20,290 nucleotides of DNA from Candidatus Bathyarchaeota archaeon (GCA_005888755.1 VBBQ01000021.1:458-20747), one strand, 5' to 3'; counted from the stretch's first letter, positions 7,600 to 14,807 are shown. A program made the numbers and translations. Notes: generated by a model not told the origin, from the sequence alone.

Positions 7600-9819
7600 T
7601 CATGTGGCCCTGGAGAAAATCCCTGATTTTCCAGTCCAAGACAGGATAGAGGAAACCCTGGATTCTACCGGTAGAAACATAGCTTCTTGGCGAGAGACAA
7701 AACTCACAAGGCCTACGAACTGGAGTAGTTGAAGTCCTTGTATCGTAAAGTAGGGTTGAGAAGATGGCCTCAAGGTGGGACTTGTAATGTCAAGGGACAG
7801 AATAGTCTGATGATGTATTCCGCTTACAGTCGCATCAATAGTAATGATGTAGGAACCACTTGACATGGTGGGCGGTAGATTGATAATCAAACTTGCGGCT
7901 CCTGTTTCTCCAGTGGTCAAGAAAACTATTCGGGGAGTAACCTCAATTGTTGGACCGCGAGGAGAAATGCTAGCGTTCAGAGTAACAGTCCCAGAAAAAC
8001 CCTCAATGCCATTCGCGAACAGGGTAAGGGTTTGGCTTGAGCCGGCCAATAGGGGGAAGCCAATAGGGCTCAGAGAGATCTTGAAATCCTGTACGATCAC
8101 CGTTACGTTAGTGGAGTGAGATGACCCGTCGCTCCACCCATTGATTGTCAAGATGTAAGTGTTCGCAAATGAACTGTTGAATGAAAGAGTGGCGGTGGAG
8201 GTTTGTCCCGGTCCTACCGCGACACTTGTTGGGAAGAGAGTCACGTTAGAAACCGAGGGACTAGAAGCCACGGACAAGGCTACCTTGTCGTTGAAATTGT
8301 TCAGGCCTTCGATATCAATGTGAGAAACCGCGCGTTGTCCGGCTAGAACTGGTACAACCTTGGAATCAGCTGTCATCGTAAAATCTCGAACGATTACCCT
8401 CACGATCGTGGCACGCGAACCTTGGATGCCTCCCGAGCCCGTCAATACAACATCATAGACTCCGACTGGAGTCCCTCGAGGTATGATTATCGTGAGATAG
8501 GTAGTATTGCTACTTCCGGCGGTTACCTGCAGTCTGGTATTCGCAGGCACAGCGATCGGACCTGATGGGGTCGCGATAACCGCTAGGTTGGCAACTCCTG
8601 CGAAGCCTGTGCTGTTGATAGCGATTAGCGATGTCTTTGACGTTCCTGGGTAAATTCTGACGAGATCGGGGGTCGCGCTTATTGTGAGATTAAGGAGCGG
8701 GGGTGCGTTCTTGTATGATAATATGGTTCCCCAGCCAGGGCCGGTGGGGGATAATGACCCGTAGATTCCAGCTCCCGGCGTACTGGACCAGTCGGCCATT
8801 GGGAACCAGAGCCAGTTTAACCGCGATTGTAATGTGGTCGTTTGACTGTCGAGGAGACTTGTCATTGTTTGTATGAAGTGGAGGTTCGTTTTGCAGTAGC
8901 CCGATGACCCGTTTAGGATAACATCTGGACAGGTAGTCGTCGTTTCATTGGCTAGTCTTCCGAAAGGCCTTCCCGGTCCGCCTTCCGTGTTTAGAACCGG
9001 CCATCCTGTGCTCTGGGTCCCATTGAGCATGTCAAGGACCCATGTCCGAGCGTATGTCTCCGCGGTCGCGTTGGACCATTCAGAATAGTGATATTGGTAT
9101 TCGAAGTAGGCATGCAAACTGATGAACAGTCTCCCCGCTGGATCGTTTACAGTTGGATAGGCTTTCCAAGAGTCAGCGACCGGTAAACCGCAGCTGAGAC
9201 TGCAAAGGTTCTCGATGACTATCCAATGATCGTCTCCTAGGCTTCGAGCCTGATCTACCCACTGCTGGTACGCAGAATTAACAATCGATATGGAAGCAAA
9301 TGTTGCATTGGGCTCGTTGAGGGGTTCCCAGATTATTCTATCATATCTACCCGTGAATTGGTGTACGACAACGTCCCAGAAGCTGAGCCAGCATGAGGTA
9401 CTGCTACCGGTTTGCAGGTCATCGTACCCGTGGTAGTCTACTATGATCCAGAGCCCATAGTGCGCCGCTATCTCAATGGACCTGGACAACTGGCTTGCGT
9501 TATACGTTCCGAAGAATCCATTGCGATCGGTGCAATATGGGGCGAAGCTAGCCCTGTAACCGTTGAACCCTTTCTGAACGAGCATCCGGGCTTGCATCTC
9601 CATGTCACTTGCATTCTCACCTGGGAAGACCTCACCCGCTGGACTAGAGTGGCTAAATCTGCCACTCTCCAAAAGCCGGCTTCCACCCCACCCTGTCACG
9701 ATCGGAGGGGTCTGCATTGCATGCAATGCTGAGGCTTGGGTGAAGAGGAGTAAAAAGACAAGCAAACCTGTAGGCGCCACGATCTTTGCTGCAAGGCTCG
9801 ACCGCTGAGCGCGACCCAA
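7600..9819 (-). CDS. Secreted GH5-type glycoside hydrolase (cellulase-like) with three Ig-like repeats
   Basis: This 739-residue protein has a signal peptide (AAKIVAPTGLLVFLLLFTQA, cleavage near SALHA) and a (beta/alpha)8 glycosidase domain at about residues 36-375. WEPLNEPN (164-171) supplies the acid/base Glu169 in the Asn-Glu-Pro signature of clan GH-A. NTEGG (277-281) supplies the nucleophile candidate Glu279. DYHGYDD and SLHAYFEY (H236) match substrate-site positions of family GH5. The substrate is probably a beta-1,4-linked glucan or mannan, but specificity cannot be read. Three Ig-like repeats follow (about 378-475, 476-572, 573-680), related to those of the neighbouring secreted proteins. 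The last 50 residues carry only a weak hydrophobic stretch, so surface anchoring is doubtful. The start is TTG 9819 with AGGT just upstream. Confidence 0.9.
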   Translation of the reverse strand: MGRAQRSSLAAKIVAPTGLLVFLLLFTQASALHAMQTPPIVTGWGGSRLLESGRFSHSSPAGEVFPGENASDMEMQARMLVQKGFNGYRASFAPYCTDRNGFFGTYNASQLSRSIEIAAHYGLWIIVDYHGYDDLQTGSSTSCWLSFWDVVVHQFTGRYDRIIWEPLNEPNATFASISIVNSAYQQWVDQARSLGDDHWIVIENLCSLSCGLPVADSWKAYPTVNDPAGRLFISLHAYFEYQYHYSEWSNATAETYARTWVLDMLNGTQSTGWPVLNTEGGPGRPFGRLANETTTTCPDVILNGSSGYCKTNLHFIQTMTSLLDSQTTTLQSRLNWLWFPMADWSSTPGAGIYGSLSPTGPGWGTILSYKNAPPLLNLTISATPDLVRIYPGTSKTSLIAINSTGFAGVANLAVIATPSGPIAVPANTRLQVTAGSSNTTYLTIIIPRGTPVGVYDVVLTGSGGIQGSRATIVRVIVRDFTMTADSKVVPVLAGQRAVSHIDIEGLNNFNDKVALSVASSPSVSNVTLFPTSVAVGPGQTSTATLSFNSSFANTYILTINGWSDGSSHSTNVTVIVQDFKISLSPIGFPLLAGSSQTLTLFANGIEGFSGTVTLNASISPRGPTIEVTPRIVFLTTGETGAASLIINLPPTMSSGSYIITIDATVSGIHHQTILSLDITSPTLRPSSQPYFTIQGLQLLQFVGLVSFVSRQEAMFLPVESRVSSILSWTGKSGIFSRAT

Positions 9820-9823
9820 TTTA

Positions 9824-9837
9824 CCTAGCCTACTAGG
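9824..9837. promoter_or_regulatory. Inverted repeat at the GH5 start codon
   Basis: CCTAG-ccta-CTAGG has 5-bp arms and a 4-nt loop, ending 5 nt upstream of the TTG start (minus strand). It overlaps the possible ribosome-binding site AGGT, so it could form a leader hairpin or be an operator. Short and possibly chance. Confidence 0.3.
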
Positions 9838-10216
9838 CGAGAGGCGACCTTTCCGCAGGGCGGGACATAGGTATCCCTTCCACTGTTATTACCAACGCGC
9901 TTCTCCAGAATAAGCATACCGGGGTATTTGTCCGGCCCGTCTACAAGAGCCTAGAAAGTAACACAGTCGAAGTGATCGCACAATGTGACATAGCTGACCG
10001 CACGGGAGACTACGTGGAACGAGACAAGGAGCCGCTCGAGTAGAATCCAATGCCAAGGATCGCAGTCCTCTCATATCGTAGTGCAGGTTACTGGATTCGA
10101 CTCTTACGACTGAACTTAGGAGCTTGAACTTAGATTTGGCAAGTCTCGGCGTAGCATTGGAAGCTGTTTTGTGTTGGAGCTGCGGCAAGTTGGTGGAGTT
10201 CAAGATCGACCTCACG
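9838..10216. other. Intergenic region upstream of the GH5 gene
   Basis: This stretch of about 380 nt has no convincing gene. It contains copy B of the duplicated promoter-like segment. The rest (10004-10216) shows no recognisable RNA gene or coding pattern; a long minus-strand frame here has the composition of noncoding DNA. Confidence 0.6.
9924..10003. repeat. Promoter-like duplicated segment, copy B
   Basis: This is the second copy of the segment at 7484-7546, about 105 nt upstream of the GH5 start. The same GTATTTGTCC, 18-nt GTCTACAAGAGCCTAGAA, AACACA and CAATGTGACA blocks occur in the same order, with about 18 nt more between the last two. On the minus strand, GGACAAATAC is followed by ATGCTTATTCTGG, a 26-codon frame that ends before the GH5 gene and partly resembles the start region of the WELHP-domain gene. 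This suggests a duplicated gene head. Confidence 0.65.
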
Positions 10217-11510
10217 TCACAGGGTAACATTTACGATGACGGTCGCCTGATGTGATAGCGTCCCGCTGTTAGCATTGATGGTGACCGTGTAAGTTCCAGG
10301 TATCGCTAGGAGCGATGCGGAAACCGACAGCGTGGAAGTAGCTAGTCCATTTCGAGCAACGGTCACGGTAGCCGGATTGAGGGAGGCAGCAGGTTCAGCA
10401 GGGGAGAGAGATGCAGTTGTGTCTGCAGGCGCGACCGAAACAGCGAGGTTCACCGCTCCCGTGAAGTTGTATATGCTCTGAATCGTTATGGTGGCCGTTT
10501 GGGATGAGCCAGGCGTAAGAGTCAAGCTTGTTGGGTTGGCGGAGATGCTGAAGTCGGGAGGTGGCATCGTGATGGCGAGTGTCACGAGTAGGGTGTGGGT
10601 CACAGATCCGCTCGTCCCCTTGAGAATAACCGTCCAGAAGTTGTACACAGGCGCGGACGGGAATGCTTGGATTGTTAGTGTTGCAGTCGCAGATCCGCCC
10701 GAAGACAGTAGTATTCGCTATTTTAGCCGTGACGGAGGCTGAGAGTGTCACCGTCCCGTTGAAACGGTCGAGACTGTTTATTGTGACGGTTGCTGTTGAG
10801 GATGCGCCTTGCTGGACACTTAGCTTATTGAGGTTCATTGATAGCCCGAAGTCTGGCGTTGGGCTGCTGGAGAATCTCCAGGCTGAGATGGGATGAATTT
10901 CCCAGCCGCTGAAACTGTGCCATGAATTGTTGACGTGATCATTGTCCCAGTAAACAAAGCCCTGAATGTCAAAAAGCTGGTTGGTAACGGGCGGGTTCTG
11001 CGAGGCGATACCTGCCGATTTCCAGGCCTGGTCTATCTCCATGTGCATTTGGCAAAGATAGAGGTCCGGGCTGGCGCACTTTGGATCTTGGAAGTTGAAT
11101 GTTGTATCACAGAAGTTCCCATTGGGATATTGGGCACAGTCCTCGACGACGTAGGTTAGCGTGAGCATTTGAACACCATGGATTTCCACGAACGTTGCAT
11201 TTCCATTCACGGTGCACGGTGGGGAGGTAGACCTCTTGTCGGGTACGCCAGGTATGAAGCCCCCTCCTCCGTAGGCTGCCCCACCGTTTGCATTTCGCTG
11301 GCTACCGATTACCCCTTCAATGCTGGTTAGTATGGCGGTGCACCCAACGGCTGGGTTCCAGGACGGGAGCTGGCCGGGAGGGACAGTGGTAGCCTGGGCA
11401 ATGAACGGGCGCGCCGCTAACAAAGCTCCTAACCCGACTAGAACGACTAGCGCTATTGCGGTCGCGACTGATCCTGATCGTGTTCGTTGTGCGCGAGAAA
11501 CGGCTATCAT
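10217..11510 (-). pseudogene. Frameshifted paralogue of the WELHP-domain secreted protein
   Basis: The intact part from ATG 11510 (GGGAG ribosome site 6-10 nt upstream) encodes a signal peptide (IALVVLVGLGALLAARPFIA), then LPSWNPAVGC, FVEIHGVQM, VVEDC, FDIQGFVYW and SGWEIHPISAWRF, then the first Ig-like repeat. All parallel the protein at 6049-7464. After IANTT (about 10705-10712) the frame is lost. The repeat resumes in another frame as LLSSGGSATATLTIQ and continues through PPPDFSISANPTS to ...VIVNVTL, ending at 10217. Compared with the paralogue, about 10 codons are missing at the junction, with a net shift equivalent to roughly 32 nt deleted. It is a genuine inactivating deletion or an assembly error. 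The head follows the micro-operon by only 20 nt, so read-through transcription is likely. Confidence 0.8.
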
Positions 11511-11530
11511 TTCAACTCCCACAGGCGCAA

Positions 11531-11809
11531 TTAGGGTCTAAGCCGGTTTACAGGCGTTTGCAACAATTGGTCGCGTTGACCAGGGTAGATTGACTCGCGC
11601 ATCAAGTGCGGCGCGATTTCCCTAGTCGGCATTGAAGGTGGACTCGCCCTCGGCGCCATCAAAGAGGAATTGACTTCGAGATTCTCCCTTACCCATTCTG
11701 GCACAATTACCGCTCGAAGGAGTTGTTGCACCGTGACATCCCTTCTCTTAGCTTCAGATTCTAGTATCTCGAACGTGCCGTCTCCCACAGATAGTATGAA
11801 TTTGGCCAT
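11531..11809 (-). CDS. Ribbon-helix-helix-like small protein
   Basis: This 92-residue protein begins MAKFILSVGD, followed by helix GTFEILESEAKRRD and helix VTVQQLLRAVIVPEWVREN. This beta-alpha-alpha pattern fits a CopG/Arc-type ribbon-helix-helix DNA-binding fold. The last 45 residues are Pro/Arg-rich and probably disordered. It is the last gene of a four-gene operon, starting 2 nt after the preceding stop. A frameshifted homologue is at 12701-12884 on the opposite strand and matches over its whole folded part. A role as operon regulator is inferred from fold and position. Confidence 0.75.
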   Translation of the reverse strand: MAKFILSVGDGTFEILESEAKRRDVTVQQLLRAVIVPEWVRENLEVNSSLMAPRASPPSMPTREIAPHLMRESIYPGQRDQLLQTPVNRLRP

Positions 11810-11811
11810 TG

Positions 11812-12066
11812 TTATGCTCCCGGCCCTTCTCGAGCAATCTTGGCTTCAGTATCCCTCGGCGTGTATTCATGACGTATTTGTCGTGGAACTCCCCCTTCGA
11901 CCATGACGATGATATTGTAGTCTACACCGACTCCTCGAAGCGACTGGACGAACCCGTCAAACTCGTCCAGTATCTCCTCCTCTCTTCGGGCCCAAGTTTG
12001 TCCCTTCAATTTCATGTATGCCGTCCACCTATAGTTCTCCTGGATCCTGTCTCTAGTGTCGCTCAT
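11812..12066 (-). CDS. Small protein of unknown function in micro-operon
   Basis: This 84-residue protein is not recognised. An N-terminal amphipathic part (YRWTAYMKLKGQTWARREEEILDEF, split by a turn) is followed by a hydrophobic beta strand NIIVMVEGG and a charged tail. The short alpha/beta layout could be a compact ferredoxin-like or partner-binding fold, but this is a guess. The ATG lies 3 nt after the stop of the Cys-rich gene, and its own stop is 2 nt before the next start, so it is surely part of the operon. Confidence 0.7.
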   Translation of the reverse strand: MSDTRDRIQENYRWTAYMKLKGQTWARREEEILDEFDGFVQSLRGVGVDYNIIVMVEGGVPRQIRHEYTPRDTEAKIAREGPGA

Positions 12067-12069
12067 CTG

Positions 12070-12216
12070 TCATCCCGCCATTGTGTCAGTCGGGTCAATG
12101 TCGATTGAGCAGGCGCAGCAGTGTTCGAGACACAGCCGGCAATTATCACATGTTAGACTGGTGGTTTCTAGGCATGAGTCGCAAAGATTCGAGTCCAAGT
12201 CTTGATCGAGCATCAT
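12070..12216 (-). CDS. Cys8 zinc-binding-like mini-protein
   Basis: This 48-residue protein has eight cysteines and a histidine: CDSC (12-15), CDNCRLC (23-29), H32, CCAC (33-36). The CxxC-x7-CxxCxxC-x3-CCxC spacing suggests one or two zinc sites, of the treble-clef or B-box-like kind. The frame is open further upstream to 12282, but the ATG at 12216 is preferred. It overlaps the stop of the preceding gene in TGATG, and AGAGGA about 10 nt upstream can serve as ribosome site. Such overlap implies translational coupling. Function is unknown; binding to nucleic acid or to a partner protein is possible. Confidence 0.7.
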   Translation of the reverse strand: MMLDQDLDSNLCDSCLETTSLTCDNCRLCLEHCCACSIDIDPTDTMAG

Positions 12217-12470
12217 CACGACCCATTCCTCTTGTCTACTCTTCCTTCGACTTTGAAGTAGACATCTCGATCGTTCATCCAATCGCCACGTACTTGTTCG
12301 TCAGCGATGTCAGTGTACACCCCATCAAGCCAGACTCTTACGTCCAGTGCCTTTGAGGAATCTATGAGGTCTACAAGGAGACCTTTCAGGCGATCGCCTG
12401 CCTCAGGTTCTCGAACTTCCGAGAACGGAAGTCCTTCCCGTTTTTCGTTGCTAGAGAGCATCGCATCCAT
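12216..12470 (-). CDS. Small acidic protein, first gene of micro-operon
   Basis: This 84-residue protein is not recognised. After a polar N-terminus it shows alternating strand/helix segments (GDRLKGLLVDLIDSS, ALDVRVWLDGVYTDI) and ends with DVYFKVEGRVDKRNGS. The composition is charged and soluble, without a signal peptide. ATG 12470 and ATG 12461 are both possible. A TATA-like GGTTAAATGG lies about 35-45 nt upstream on the minus strand, consistent with this being the first gene of the operon 12470-11531. Confidence 0.7.
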   Translation of the reverse strand: MDAMLSSNEKREGLPFSEVREPEAGDRLKGLLVDLIDSSKALDVRVWLDGVYTDIADEQVRGDWMNDRDVYFKVEGRVDKRNGS

Positions 12471-12700
12471 CGTCTATCTATCGCTACCTTTCGCAATTTT
12501 TCCATTTAACCACGACGTTTACAAAGTAACCTCTCCTAACACACTGTGGACACCTCGCTCTTGTCGTCGGAATTCCAGATCATGCTTTGAGAGAAGTGGA
12601 AGGAGGATCTGGTCCTAACCACGTTTCCAATCGAGAAAGCCGGTGAATTGTCTCGGCTAGATGAGCAGGACAGCTTTTGCTGGTTTGGGTAAAATAGGAA

Positions 12701-12884
12701 TTGCAAAAGTTCATGGTAACCATAGACGATAAAGTGTTCAACTGTCTTCAGCTGATAGTGAAAAGGGCGAAACATTTCCATTCAGGAGCTCTTTCGAACA
12801 ATCGTCATTCCCGACTGGATTGAACGCAACATGGTTGAAGAGCCTCAGCGGCCCCGCGAAAACCAGCCTATCTACTCTCAATAG
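12701..12884 (+). pseudogene. Frameshifted homologue of the ribbon-helix-helix-like gene
   Basis: The frame starting at TTG 12701 reads LQKFMVTIDDKVFNCLQLIVK, matching MAKFILSVGD and what follows in the gene at 11531-11809. It then shifts. From the A4 run (about 12761-12764) the next frame reads KGRNISIQELFRTIVIPDW and IERNM, matching KRRDVTVQQLLRAVIVPEW and VRENL, and ends at TAG 12882-12884. Removing one A from gtgAAAAggg restores one continuous protein of about 60 residues. The copy is therefore disrupted by a single-base insertion or carries a sequencing error; recoding at the A-run is a remote alternative. It stands divergent from the micro-operon, 230 nt from its first gene. Confidence 0.7.
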
Positions 12885-12911
12885 GCCATGACGGCGATGA
12901 ACTGAGACAGT

Positions 12912-12930
12912 GGATCACGGAATATGATCC
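12912..12930 (+). terminator. Hairpin followed by T-rich tract
   Basis: GGATCA-cggaata-TGATCC has a perfect 6-bp stem and a 7-nt loop, and is followed by CTTTGAGTTTCTTTTC. It lies 28 nt after the stop of the broken ribbon-helix-helix-like gene, in the right place for a terminator, though the T-tract is interrupted. Confidence 0.3.
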
Positions 12931-13026
12931 CTTTGAGTTTCTTTTCAGAGGACTTAATAGAAAAGAACGAGATCAGAACTAGTGACCGTAGGAAGCTTTC
13001 TAGCTCCGTCCTTAAAGCCGCTTCGG

Positions 13027-13215
13027 TTATTCGATCGGCTTCTCCAGTTTGCGAGCCTTGCGATCGTCCGATTGAGTCGCGCTGTCCTGCTGCTCATCAA
13101 CTGAGGGGGTTCTTGCATCCTCCTCGGTGTGCATCCGGATCCATCCCTGGGTTTTCTGCTTGTCCTTCTTCGGTTCACTAGTCGAGCTTTGCTTATCTCT
13201 TGTAGTTTCTCCCAT
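13027..13215 (-). CDS. Small hydrophilic, probably disordered protein
   Basis: This 62-residue frame overlaps the end of the upstream regulator gene by 23 nt. It is dominated by Lys, Glu, Asp, Gln, Ser and Thr (SEPKKDKQKTQGW, DEQQDSATQSDDRKARKLEK), with almost no hydrophobic core. The codons look natural and the ATG overlaps the regulator stop region, so it could be a co-transcribed accessory protein. No family is recognised; a chance open frame remains possible. Confidence 0.4.
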   Translation of the reverse strand: MGETTRDKQSSTSEPKKDKQKTQGWIRMHTEEDARTPSVDEQQDSATQSDDRKARKLEKPIE

Positions 13216-13852
13216 TCTTGGCCCCCGGAAAGCTGGGTATTAGCGGAGTATCTCGCGTTCCATTGGCCGCGCTTACTATTGGACGAGTGATGGTCGCGAC
13301 TATCTGGCCGTCTGTCTCTTGGGTCTCGACTTTTGCTTCCATGAGTTTGAAGAGGGATTGAAACATCTCGCCGTAGAATGCCGAGACCCTTGGTCCTCGA
13401 TCATGTTTCAACACTACGGTGTCGGTCTCTCCATCGATGGTGTATTGGAGTCTGAACGCGTTTCCATAGCTGCCAATCATCTCCAGGGCTTTTAGCGCGT
13501 TCTCTGGGTTGAACTTCTTGAACCAGAATAGGACCATCTCGGGAATGGTGTTCGCGCCTGCCTCTCTTCCTAGTTCCCGTGCTTCCTCGTCAGTGAGGAT
13601 GCTGAACACTTTTTCTACCAAGGATGTGGGAACTTGGATGAAGCCGAACTTGCCTGCTTTGTCCTCCCACTCTACAAGCTTCCTGAGGGCCCTGTTGGCG
13701 AGGAGGTTGAAGGAGAATTGTTCTCTTTCAGCCATCTCGACGATGCCAGCTTCGACATCTTCATCTAATCTAAGGGTCCTGGTTACGCTCCTTGAGCTCG
13801 AAACCAGTGTTGGTTTGAGCTGAAGCGTGGTTCGTGTCGGTGCTAAGGTCAT
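13193..13852 (-). CDS. RHH-type regulator paralogue 1
   Basis: This 219-residue protein has an N-terminal ribbon-helix-helix domain (SVTRTLRLDEDVEAGI, then FSFNLLANRALRKLVEWE, residues 22-64). A C-terminal domain of about 130 residues shares FWFKKF, LKALE, YGxAF and KHDxG-SxFY with the protein at 14115-14807. The N-terminus aligns with CopG/MetJ-type DNA-binding ribbons; the C-terminal domain is not recognised and may sense a ligand or oligomerise. ATG 13852 is chosen because it puts the RHH at the same depth as in the paralogue. An upstream in-frame ATG at 13945 would add 31 unlikely Cys/His-containing residues. The palindrome CACTTAAGTG lies 36-45 nt upstream. Autoregulation is inferred. 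Confidence 0.85.
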   Translation of the reverse strand: MTLAPTRTTLQLKPTLVSSSRSVTRTLRLDEDVEAGIVEMAEREQFSFNLLANRALRKLVEWEDKAGKFGFIQVPTSLVEKVFSILTDEEARELGREAGANTIPEMVLFWFKKFNPENALKALEMIGSYGNAFRLQYTIDGETDTVVLKHDRGPRVSAFYGEMFQSLFKLMEAKVETQETDGQIVATITRPIVSAANGTRDTPLIPSFPGAKNGRNYKR

Positions 13853-13887
13853 TTTTGCTCCGCAAGAACCCATTTGGTCGTTGCAAG

Positions 13888-13897
13888 CACTTAAGTG
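13888..13897. promoter_or_regulatory. Palindrome CACTTAAGTG in divergent promoter region
   Basis: A perfect 10-bp palindrome, 36-45 nt upstream of the ATG at 13852. It sits where a TATA box or an operator overlapping it is expected for the minus-strand regulator gene. Confidence 0.4.
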
Positions 13898-13982
13898 GTA
13901 CGTCTCTCTTCGCTTGCATTCGGCAATCATGTTGGCTGTATGCACGGCATAGTTTTGCGTCGAGTATGCAGAGAGACCGTTT

Positions 13983-13994
13983 GCAATATATTGC
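13983..13994. promoter_or_regulatory. Palindrome GCAATATATTGC in divergent promoter region
   Basis: A perfect 12-bp palindrome with a TATATA-like centre, about midway between the two divergent regulator genes. It could be an operator for these RHH-type proteins, or a TATA box for a longer form of the minus-strand gene starting at 13945. Confidence 0.45.
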
Positions 13995-14060
13995 GAGCGG
14001 GGTGCTGGTTTTCTCCCCTTTCAGTGGGAGAGGCTTGGGGTGTGATAGGGAGGGGCCAAG

Positions 14061-14088
14061 CTTATCTTTATGTGTGCACCTGAGTGCA
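14061..14088 (+). promoter_or_regulatory. Promoter and inverted repeat of RHH paralogue 2
   Basis: The TATA-like CTTATCTTTA (14061-14070) lies 45-54 nt before the ATG at 14115. It is followed by the inverted repeat TGCAC-ctga-GTGCA (14075-14088), which lies between the TATA and the predicted transcription start, a typical repressor position. Confidence 0.4.
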
Positions 14089-14114
14089 GATGCCATAGAA
14101 TGTGATAGTCTGTA

Positions 14115-14807
14115 ATGACACAGATTGAAAACGCTCTGAAGACTGAAACTCGCCGGTCTCCCGACACGGTTACCAGAACATTCCGGATAGACCGCGACGT
14201 TGACAGGAAGATGGAAGGACTCTCCTCTGAAGGAAGAGTCAGCATGAACCAGATGGCTAACAAAGCTCTGAGAAGGTACGTTGAGTGGGAGGTAAACGCC
14301 GAAAAGTTCGGAACAGTCACAACCTCAGCCAGCACGATCAGAAAGTTCTTCGACTATCTAACCATCGAGCAGGCCAAGGAAATGGGAAGCTGGTGGGGCG
14401 AGAACCAGGCCCCAGGAATCATAACCTTCTGGTTCAAGAAATTCGACTTCGACAGCGTCCTGAAAGCTCTAGAATTCCTTGGCGCCCAGTACGGCCGAGC
14501 ATTCACCTCAGACTATGCATTTGACGGCAGAAGCCATACTCTCATCGTCAAACACGACATGGGACTAAAGGCCAGCGTATTCTACGCCGAAGCCGTAAAA
14601 GCCGCATTCTCCCACCTCGGACTAGGGACCGACATATTCGTCACAGACGACCAAGTCATCGCAATAAGCCCACCCGATCCCGCCCATCCGCTGAACAGGT
14701 CCTACGAAGGAGCCGCCGACCTGAAATATCCAACAAGTGCCACAAGCAGGCCAATTCCGAAACTTCGCAAAGGGCAACGAGCCGACCCCGATAGCCGCGA
14801 TAGCTAG
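14115..14807 (+). CDS. RHH-type regulator paralogue 2
   Basis: This 230-residue protein is a paralogue of the one at 13193-13852, in divergent orientation. The ribbon TVTRTFRIDRDVD and the helix MNQMANKALRRYVEWE (about residues 18-60) form a ribbon-helix-helix domain. The C-terminal part contains FWFKKFDFDSVLKALEFLG, YGRAF and VKHDMGLKASVFYAE. Its last 35 residues are Pro/Arg/Ser-rich and differ from the paralogue. It is probably a dimeric DNA-binding regulator; the ligand and target are unknown. ATG 14115 has a TATA-like box upstream and no strong ribosome site, as expected for a short-leader archaeal mRNA. Confidence 0.85.
   Translation: MTQIENALKTETRRSPDTVTRTFRIDRDVDRKMEGLSSEGRVSMNQMANKALRRYVEWEVNAEKFGTVTTSASTIRKFFDYLTIEQAKEMGSWWGENQAPGIITFWFKKFDFDSVLKALEFLGAQYGRAFTSDYAFDGRSHTLIVKHDMGLKASVFYAEAVKAAFSHLGLGTDIFVTDDQVIAISPPDPAHPLNRSYEGAADLKYPTSATSRPIPKLRKGQRADPDSRDS

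Noticed and set aside
10060-10110. TTCGACT, similar to a tRNA T-loop
   Set aside because: Flanking bases do not pair as a T-stem, and no acceptor or anticodon arm was seen.
9889-10230. Minus-strand frame of 113 codons upstream of the GH5 gene
   Set aside because: Its composition looks noncoding, it crosses the duplicated promoter-like segment and it has no motif.
10123-10255. Plus-strand frame with CWSCGKLVEF, zinc-ribbon-like
   Set aside because: It has only one CxxC, no ATG start, and overlaps the end of the broken secreted-protein gene. It is probably chance, though a remnant is possible.
12536-12781. Minus-strand frame of 81 codons
   Set aside because: It lies opposite the frameshifted RHH-like homologue, which has clear protein similarity.
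12954-13178. Minus-strand Arg-rich frame of 74 codons
   Set aside because: It overlaps the 62-residue hydrophilic frame almost fully; the latter has more natural composition and a coupled start.
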